Assembly (NCBI GenBank): GCA_937907975.1
Contig: CALEQS010000168.1
Coordinates: 1 to 5,293 of the forward strand
Direction of reading: 5' to 3'
DNA length: 5,293 bases
Source: an uncultured Clostridia bacterium
Lineage (GTDB): Bacteria; Bacillota; Clostridia; Oscillospirales; Oscillospiraceae
Positions 1 to 3,768 of this stretch are shown here, in pieces (within the stretch, counting starts at the first letter, position 1; each line of letters opens with the position of its first letter). The translations under genes were made by a program, and so were the position numbers. The notes under the pieces were generated by a model, which did not search any database, was not told where the DNA came from, and worked only from the letters and a program-made list of their open reading frames with translations.

Positions 1-2
1 TA

Positions 3-56
3 ATCGCACAGGTAGAAGCTGTTTTGAATGAGTGGCACAATTCGGAAAAAGAATAA
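3..56 (+). CDS. 3' end of an upstream gene, function unknown (partial)
   Basis: The reading frame starting at base 3 is open from the left edge to a TAA at 54-56 and encodes 17 residues ending in VLNEWHNSEKE. The residue mix (an amphipathic helix-like stretch and a charged C-terminus) is plausible for a real protein tail. Of the other two forward frames, one begins with TAA and the other stops at 29-31. A GC-rich hairpin follows 14 nt after the stop, as expected at the end of a gene. The fragment is too short to assign to a family. It lies on the same strand as the adhesin gene, with a 270-nt gap. Confidence 0.5.
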   Translation: MAQVEAVLNEWHNSEKE

Positions 57-65
57 CAAAAAGAA

Positions 66-110
66 AAAGCAGGGCGCGGTAGCTAATGAATAGCCACCGC
101 GCCCTGTCTT
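66..110. terminator. GC-rich terminator-like hairpin, possibly bidirectional
   Basis: Bases 70-80 (CAGGGCGCGGT) and 96-106 (ACCGCGCCCTG) form a perfect 11-bp inverted repeat around a 15-nt loop, and GCT/AGC inside the loop can extend it past one mismatch. On the + strand the tail is only TCTTGTCG, a weak U-tract. On the - strand the stem is followed by a long T-rich run (complement of the A-rich 49-68). It probably ends the upstream gene, but the tail is better suited to terminating transcription from the opposite strand. Confidence 0.6.
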
Positions 111-210
111 GTCGTAGGTGCAGTTTTGAGTGTATGTTACGCAGTAGAACCCCCTGCGGATAACCACCTCCTCCGGGGCATAAGTAAGCTAATAAAATAG
201 AATATATCTC

Positions 211-251
211 AAAGACGGCGAGTTTTCAGACTTTGCCGCTTTTTCTTTTTT
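211..251 (+). terminator. Weak hairpin with T-rich tail, first of two tandem terminator-like structures
   Basis: CGGC (216-219) pairs with GCCG (235-238). The stem extends inward through G-U and A-U pairs (220-222 with 232-234) and outward past one mismatch, with AAAG 211-214 pairing with 240-243. A pyrimidine tail CTTTTTCTTTTTT runs over 239-251. The stem is weaker than the one at 259-289, so its activity is uncertain. Confidence 0.4.
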
Positions 252-258
252 AAGATTC

Positions 259-294
259 ATTCCGCTTATGCCGCAGGCATAAGCGGAATTTTTT
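259..294 (+). terminator. Strong Rho-independent terminator inside the leader
   Basis: Bases 259-272 (ATTCCGCTTATGCC) and 276-289 (GGCATAAGCGGAAT) form a perfect 14-bp stem around a 3-nt loop (GCA). Six T residues follow at 289-294, then an A/T-rich stretch. The orientation is +, because the - strand side has no T-tract. It ends only 32 nt before the adhesin ATG, too close for an ordinary separate promoter downstream. That makes it either an attenuator for the adhesin or a barrier that keeps it silent. Confidence 0.8.
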
Positions 295-312
295 ATATAT
301 AAGAATATAGAA

Positions 313-317
313 GGGAG
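313..317 (+). promoter_or_regulatory. Ribosome binding site that fixes the start at ATG 327
   Basis: GGGAG lies 9 nt before ATG 327, a good spacing. A TTG at 321 is in the same frame but only 3 nt from the Shine-Dalgarno core, too close to be used. Starting at 327 also gives a textbook signal peptide beginning MKKKNIFKRG. Confidence 0.8.
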
Positions 318-326
318 ATTTTGCAA

Positions 327-413
327 ATGAAGAAAAAGAACATCTTCAAACGGGGGTTGTCCATGCTGTTGGTGGCTCTGCTATGCGCATCGCTTGTCCT
401 GCCTGCGTATGCG
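327..413 (+). other. Signal peptide (residues 1-29)
   Basis: A positive n-region (MKKKNIFKRG) is followed by a hydrophobic core (LSMLLVALLCASLVL) and a c-region ending PAYA, with an A-Y-A cleavage motif at residues 27-29. This is a Sec signal typical of Gram-positive wall proteins. The Cys at residue 20 is not in a lipobox followed by a lipoprotein-like tether, so a lipoprotein is unlikely. Confidence 0.9.
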
Positions 414-1274
414 GCAGATATGGCGGAGAGTGCGGATAAGATCAGCACAGAGAGCGAAGTCCAGAACAATGAAACTGCCGTTCCCGGAGAAGTTCAGGAA
501 GAGATGGAAGAGTCCAACCCTGATGAGAATCCCGTCGAGGAGCCGCAGATGGACGAACCCGCAAAGGCCGAAACGGCGGAGACTCCGTATGGGCGGCAGT
601 TCCTGATCGGCAATTATGGCACAGCCTATCTCAGTGAAGATGGCATTATGCCGTATGCAGTGGGAGATACCGTATATATTGAAAAGGGGCAGAAAATCGC
701 CTATGCCGGTTACGCCACATTTAAATATACGGCCCATGTGAACGGAAACGAATACCTCTGCTTCTGCGCCGAACCCAATAAGAGCTCGACCAGCGGCTAT
801 TATACCGTCTCCAAACTTGATCCCGCTACCGAGGTGGGACGTCAGGTGCTTTGTGCCTTGATCCGTGGTTATGGAGGCCCGCTGTATGAATCCTATGCAA
901 AGGATAACTGGTGGGATGAGGATGTGAACGACAATCTGCGTTACGGCTATACTCATGCGCTGATCGGACGCCTCTACTGCGGCTCCACCAAGGGTCTGCC
1001 TCAGTCGGTAATCGAGTGGACGGAAATCATTGAAGCGGAGAATAATATTGCTCTGGCAGATCCAGACAGTGAGCTGAATCAGATTATTGATGAATACACT
1101 GCCTTTATTGCCTACAACGATGCGGGGCAGGATATGGTGTGGCTGGAGTATACGCCCCGTCCCAAGGATACGATCATTCACTTGTCCAAAACCAGCACGG
1201 ATCCGAATGTCACAGACGGGAATGCCTGTTATTCTCTGGCTGGCGCAGTGGTATGGCGTTTATACGGATCCTGA
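327..1274 (+). CDS. 5' fragment of the adhesin: signal peptide plus thioester-type domain, ends at a frameshift-induced stop
   Basis: This is the only part translatable from the natural start: 315 codons ending at TGA 1272-1274. It contains a signal peptide, an acidic Glu/Pro-rich linker, the thioester-type domain and the first 22 or so residues of a SpaA domain. The last 7 residues (VWRLYGS) come from the wrong frame, because the true reading CYSLAGAVYGVYTD resumes one base over at 1252. If made, the product would be secreted, soluble and unanchored, with no stalk and no sorting signal. A secreted adhesin head is possible but unproven. Confidence 0.75.
   Translation: MKKKNIFKRGLSMLLVALLCASLVLPAYAADMAESADKISTESEVQNNETAVPGEVQEEMEESNPDENPVEEPQMDEPAKAETAETPYGRQFLIGNYGTAYLSEDGIMPYAVGDTVYIEKGQKIAYAGYATFKYTAHVNGNEYLCFCAEPNKSSTSGYYTVSKLDPATEVGRQVLCALIRGYGGPLYESYAKDNWWDEDVNDNLRYGYTHALIGRLYCGSTKGLPQSVIEWTEIIEAENNIALADPDSELNQIIDEYTAFIAYNDAGQDMVWLEYTPRPKDTIIHLSKTSTDPNVTDGNACYSLAGAVVWRLYGS
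414..644 (+). other. Acidic, Glu/Pro-rich linker after the signal peptide
   Basis: Residues about 30-106 are rich in Glu, Asp, Ala, Pro and Asn (for example EVQEEMEESNPDENPVEEP) with almost no hydrophobic core over the first 55 residues. Such segments are common between the signal peptide and the first folded domain of clostridial surface proteins and are probably disordered. No function beyond spacing can be read from the sequence. Confidence 0.6.
645..1166 (+). other. Thioester-type (TQXA-like) adhesin head domain, with His in place of the motif Gln
   Basis: Residues about 107-285 resemble Cys-Gln thioester domains. A Cys-containing strand LCFCAEP (C145, C147; bases 759-767) lies in the first part, and the helix-start motif YGYTHALIGRLYCG lies about 60 residues later (T209-H210-A211; bases 951-959). 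In the TQXA family the Gln of T-Q-x-A bonds to the Cys and gives the domain its ability to form covalent bonds with a host target. Here that position is His (CAT). The fold is probably kept, but a classical thioester looks impossible unless another Gln serves. I am sure of the family resemblance, less sure about exact domain edges. Confidence 0.65.
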
Positions 1275-1455
1275 CTGCACGGATCTTGTGACCACAATTA
1301 CCATTGATTCTAACGGTAAAGGAGACTCTGCCGAGATTGAGCAGAATGTCTATTATTTGAAAGAGATCACGGCCAGTCCTGGGTATCAGCTGGATACTGA
1401 GGTCTATACCGTAGACGGTACAGAAACCGATGCCTATGCCAATGTAACAGAGCGT
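1167..1455 (+). other. SpaA/Cna-B-like isopeptide domain 1 (carries the frameshift)
   Basis: The domain starts IIHLSKTS with the candidate isopeptide Lys at 1188-1190, continues CYSLAGA, shifts frame at 1251, then reads VYGVYTD and ends LKEITASPGY with the candidate Glu at 1363-1365. The pattern Lys near the first strand, SLAGA-x-YGVY, and a Glu in L-K-E-x-x-x-P-G-Y is the prealbumin-like fold of Gram-positive pilins. The two halves match the family only if one base is skipped, which locates the lesion tightly. Confidence 0.8.
1250..1251 (+). other. Frameshift site: one extra G
   Basis: The frame up to 1250 encodes CYSLAGAV and the frame from 1252 encodes YGVYTDPDCTD. Removing one of the two G residues at 1250-1251 joins them into a perfect SpaA strand pair. 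The run is only GG, so this is not a typical slippery or homopolymeric phase-variation tract. Confidence 0.85.
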
Positions 1456-3687
1456 CCGGCCAATGATCCCGCCGCTATTACGCTGGATAAGATCAGCAGC
1501 GAAACGGTGGCTAATGTGCCCAGTTTGGCGGGAGCACAGTTTACGGTTCGATACTATGACGGGCAGTATTCTTCCGTCAGCCAGCTTCCTGCTGAAGCAA
1601 CACGCACTTGGGTGATCGAAACAAAGTCAGCGACGAATGGTTCACAGACGCGGTATTGGACGATGCTGAGTGACGAATTTAAAGTTGCTGGAGATGAATT
1701 CTATACAATCAGCGGTTTGCCAGTGCTGCCTATTGGTACGATCACAGTGCAGGAAACCCTTGCACCTGTTGGCTATACTTTGAACGGGGCGTATCTGAAT
1801 AATTCCTCTGGACAGACCGTCTCTGACAGCAATGGTGTGGTACTTATGAATATCACTCAGAACGGAAATGGCGGCGTCGGTCGGTTGAACGGCGGCAACG
1901 AGTATACCAAGAAGGATGTCGAGATCTACGGCGGCGTGCAGATCAATAAGCTGGACGCCGATACCGGCCTGAACGAAGCCTATTCCGGCGCATCTCTGTC
2001 CGGCATGACCGTGGACATCATCAGCCGTAATGATCTGCCCATCGAGGCGGACGGCAAGACCTACAACAACGGCGACGTCATCACCACATTGACCACTGAT
2101 TCCGCCGGCCACGCGGCTACCTCAAGCAAGTATCTGCCTTATGGCGACTATGAGCTGAAGGAGACCAAGGCTCCCGCAGGTTATGCCATGCCCGGTAATG
2201 CTTCTCAGCTTATTTCCATCACCGAGGATAACAAGTTTGTCTCCGTCAACTTCTCTGATCCCGTTATCCGTGGTGATTTTGAACTGAGAAAGATCGACAT
2301 TGATTCTCAGCAGTCCATGGCCAACGTAGTGTTCGAGATCACCAATGATGCCACTGGCGAGACTCATCAGTTTGTCACGGATGAAAATGGTTTCGTCTCC
2401 AGTGCCACTAAGTATAATGCCCATTCTCAGAACACCAATGACGGCACCGTGGATTCCGGTCTTTGGTTCGGCCAGTATGTGGCCGCCGATGGCTCCGTGA
2501 AGCAGATTCCCGTGGATGATGCCCGTGGCGCTCTGCCCTACGGCACTTACACCATTACTGAGCTGCCCTGCGACGCCAACAAGGACTACATCCTCTGGTC
2601 TGGCAAGATCACTATTTCCCGCAACAACTTTACCGTTGACCTGAAGGACGTGGAGAACTTCCAGATGCGGCTTTCCACCACCGCAAAGGATGAGGCTACC
2701 AACAGTCACTACGCATCTTCTGTAGGTGAGAATACCATCATCGATACCGTGCGCTACGAAAATCTGCTCAAGGACACTCAGTATACTTTGGTCAGTGTCC
2801 TGATGAGCAAGGCCACTCAGCAGCCTGTCCGTGACGCGGACGGCAATATCGTAAGTGCCACCAAGACCTTCACGACGAAAACCCGCAGCGGCCAGCTGGA
2901 TATGGAGCTGGTTTTTGATGCAACGCCGCTGGCCGGAACGGATGTAGTCGTCTTTGAATATTTGTTCTTGGGCGACAAGGGCGATGTCTCCGGCAATGGT
3001 GCGGCTGTAAGCCATGCTGACATCAACGACGAGGATCAGACGATCCATCTGCCTAAGATCACCAGCAGTCTGCGGGATAAGGAGACCGGCACCAACATTT
3101 CCAATGCGGGTGAAATCACACAGATCGACACCGTGACCTATGAGAATCTGAATCCCGGTAAGACCTACACTGTGACTGGTACTCTGATGTCCAAGACCAC
3201 CGGCCAGCCCGCACTGGATGACAACGGCGACGAAATCACAGCGACAGCCAAGTTCAAGCCCACGGAGCCGAACGGCAGCGTAGATGTGATCTTTACTTTT
3301 ACGGGATATACCCTCGCCAGTGAGACGCTGGTGGCGTTTGAGACTCTCCAGTATCGCGGCAATGACTGGGCAGTCCATGCAGACCTCAATGACGAGAACC
3401 AGACGATCTATATTCCCGCAGTCAGCACCGAGGCGACATCTAAGCTCACCGGCGATCATATCGCCATGGCAGAAAAAGATGCACCGCAGATTGACCGGGT
3501 GACGCTGAGAAATCTGGTGGTCGGAAAGGAGTACACGCTGACCTCCGAGCTGATCGGAGTCCCAGATGAAGCCAAGCTGACAGTGGTCAGCAAGACATTT
3601 ACTGCCACTGCTTCTGATATGGAGATTCTGATGGAGGTCACGCTGGATGCCTCTGAGCGCGCCGGAACAGAGACTGTGTTTTTTTAA
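1252..3687 (+). CDS. Middle fragment of the adhesin: SpaA domains 1-4 and VaFE domains 1-3 (to the nonsense codon)
   Basis: This is the second in-frame part, open from the frameshift to TAA 3685-3687. It holds the remainder of SpaA domain 1, SpaA domains 2-4, VaFE domains 1 and 2, and VaFE domain 3 up to VFF, just before its conserved Glu. The frame is open upstream to an ATG at 1087, but 1087-1251 in this frame overlaps the genuine thioester-domain frame, gives unrelated sequence and has no Shine-Dalgarno sequence, so I do not take that ATG as a start. With no signal peptide, this part could only be exported if the frameshift were bypassed. Confidence 0.7.
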   Translation, partial: YGVYTDPDCTDLVTTITIDSNGKGDSAEIEQNVYYLKEITASPGYQLDTEVYTVDGTETDAYANVTERPANDPAAITLDKISSETVANVPSLAGAQFTVRYYDGQYSSVSQLPAEATRTWVIETKSATNGSQTRYWTMLSDEFKVAGDEFYTISGLPVLPIGTITVQETLAPVGYTLNGAYLNNSSGQTVSDSNGVVLMNITQNGNGGVGRLNGGNEYTKKDVEIYGGVQINKLDADTGLNEAYSGASLSGMTVDIISRNDLPIEADGKTYNNGDVITTLTTDSAGHAATSSKYLPYGDYELKETKAPAGYAMPGNASQLISITEDNKFVSVNFSDPVIRGDFELRKIDIDSQQSMANVVFEITNDATGETHQFVTDENGFVSSATKYNAHSQNTNDGTVDSGLWFGQYVAADGSVKQIPVDDARGALPYGTYTITELPCDANKDYILWSGKITISRNNFTVDLKDVENFQMRLSTTAKDEATNSHYASSVGENTIIDTVRYENLLKDTQYTLVSVLMSKATQQPVRDADGNIVSATKTFTTKTRSGQLDMELVFDATPLAGTDVVVFEYLFLGDKGDVSGNGAAVSHADINDEDQTIHLPKITSSLRDKETGTNISNAGEITQIDTVTYENLNPGKTYTVTGTLMSKTTGQPALDDNGDEITATAKFKPTEPNGSVDVIFTFTGYTLASETLVAFETLQYRGNDWAVHADLNDENQTIYIPAVSTEATSKLTGDHIAMAEKDAPQIDRVTLRNLVVGKEYTLTSELIGVPDEAKLTVVSKTFTATASDMEILMEVTLDASERAGTETVFF
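1474..1860 (+). other. SpaA/Cna-B-like isopeptide domain 2
   Basis: AITLDKIS carries the candidate Lys at 1489-1491. SLAGAQFTVRYYDG follows, and VQETLAPVGY carries the candidate Glu at 1753-1755. It is longer than a minimal SpaA domain, with an insert around QTRYWTMLSDEFKVAG (about 1645-1695). Base composition is lower in GC here than in the next two domains. Confidence 0.75.
1918..2268 (+). other. SpaA/Cna-B-like isopeptide domain 3
   Basis: VQINKLDADTG carries the candidate Lys at 1948-1950. SGASLSGMTVDI corresponds to the L-x-G-A region, and YELKETKAPAGYAMPG carries the candidate Glu at 2161-2163 in a canonical E-T-x-A-P-x-G-Y box. It has an insert (GKTYNNGDVI) typical of clostridial versions. 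Confidence 0.85.
2269..2664 (+). other. SpaA-like domain 4, the type that precedes VaFE repeats
   Basis: RGDFELRKIDID opens the domain, with the candidate Lys at 2290-2292. ANVVFEITNDATGE and FVTDENGF follow, then a long insert with NAHSQNTNDG and GLWFGQY, and finally GALPYGTYTITELPCDAN with the candidate Glu at 2560-2562. This RGD/GDFE...ALPYGTYTI-E-L-x-C arrangement is familiar from VaFE-repeat surface proteins. The RGD tripeptide (about 2269-2277) lies in a strand start and need not bind integrins. Confidence 0.75.
2665..3060 (+). repeat. VaFE / T-Q ester-bond domain 1 (long type, extended tail loop)
   Basis: Key codons: reactive Thr 2677 (STTAKD), Asp 2743 (IIDTV), Glu 2956 (VVVFE), His 3013 and Gln 3037 (SHADINDEDQ). 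Thr to Asp is 22 residues, Thr to Glu 93, His to Gln 8. The Glu-His loop is 19 residues instead of the usual 12 in this protein, with GDKGDVSGNG inserted. The Thr and Gln are expected to form an autocatalytic intramolecular ester, with the other residues assisting (family knowledge). Confidence 0.85.
3061..3423 (+). repeat. VaFE / T-Q ester-bond domain 2 (long type)
   Basis: Key codons: Thr 3061 (TSSLRD), Asp 3127 (QIDTV), Glu 3340 (LVAFE), His 3376 and Gln 3400 (VHADLNDENQ). Spacings are Thr-Asp 22, Thr-Glu 93, Glu-His 12, His-Gln 8. Complete set of reactive residues. Confidence 0.85.
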
Positions 3688-3768
3688 ACTCTGACCTACA
3701 ACGGCGTCGTGGTCGGTGCGCATCGGGACATCAATGACAAGGATCAGACCATTGCGTTCCCTGAGATC
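3424..3768 (+). repeat. VaFE / T-Q ester-bond domain 3 (short type), Glu codon replaced by TAA
   Basis: Key codons: Thr 3427 (STEAT), Asp 3493 (QIDRV), His 3721 and Gln 3745 (AHRDINDKDQ). The VaFE Glu position, 86 residues after Thr as in domain 5, is a TAA at 3685-3687. Sequence on both sides (ETVFF before, TLTYNGVVVGAH after) matches domain 5 in register. Without the stop this would be a complete domain. Confidence 0.85.
3685..3687 (+). other. Nonsense codon TAA in place of GAA (Glu) in the VaFE motif of domain 3
   Basis: The context GTG TTT TTT TAA ACT CTG aligns with GTG TTT TTT GAA ACT CTG at 4387-4404. A single G-to-T change at 3685 explains it and lengthens the T run from 6 to 7. The frame is unchanged across the site. 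Confidence 0.9.

Larger units (their letters stand above)
57..326 (+). promoter_or_regulatory. 270-nt gene-free leader upstream of the adhesin gene
   Basis: No convincing protein-coding frame lies between the upstream stop and the adhesin start. The stretch holds three hairpins (70-106, 211-243, 259-289), a C/T-rich segment (150-178) and an A/T-rich segment (185-210). I found no clear -35/-10 pair. TAGAAT at 198-203 and TATAAG at 298-303 resemble -10 boxes, but neither has a good -35 about 17 nt upstream. Because a strong terminator sits between most of the leader and the start codon, expression may depend on read-through, that is, attenuation. This is inference; no known riboswitch class was recognised. 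Confidence 0.4.

Noticed and set aside
321..326. TTG at 321 as the start codon
   Set aside because: It is only 3 nt from the Shine-Dalgarno core, while ATG 327 has 9-nt spacing and starts a standard signal peptide.
381..1181. A 266-codon open frame on the minus strand
   Set aside because: It is antisense to the signal peptide and thioester domain, which have clear family motifs; no domain, RBS or signal seen in the antisense frame.
1087..1251. ATG at 1087 as the start of an independent second gene
   Set aside because: In this frame the sequence is unrelated, basic and Arg-rich, overlaps the genuine thioester-domain frame and has no RBS. The frame only becomes meaningful at 1252, as expected after a frameshift.
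2269..2277. RGD tripeptide as an integrin-binding motif
   Set aside because: It lies at the domain 4 start in a position where GDFE/GD-x-x is commonly seen in SpaA-like domains, so it is better explained as part of the fold.
3061..3075. VaFE domain 2 seemed to have Ser in place of the reactive Thr
   Set aside because: Aligning on Thr-Asp distance, the Thr at 3061 lies exactly 22 residues before Asp 3127 as in all other domains; the apparent Ser came from aligning on the neighbouring Asp of TSSLRD.
3679..3690. T-run before the stop as a programmed ribosomal frameshift site
   Set aside because: The downstream sequence continues in the same frame, so a -1 or +1 shift would leave the coding frame, not rescue it. 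The preceding base is G, so the classical heptamer in the correct phase is absent.
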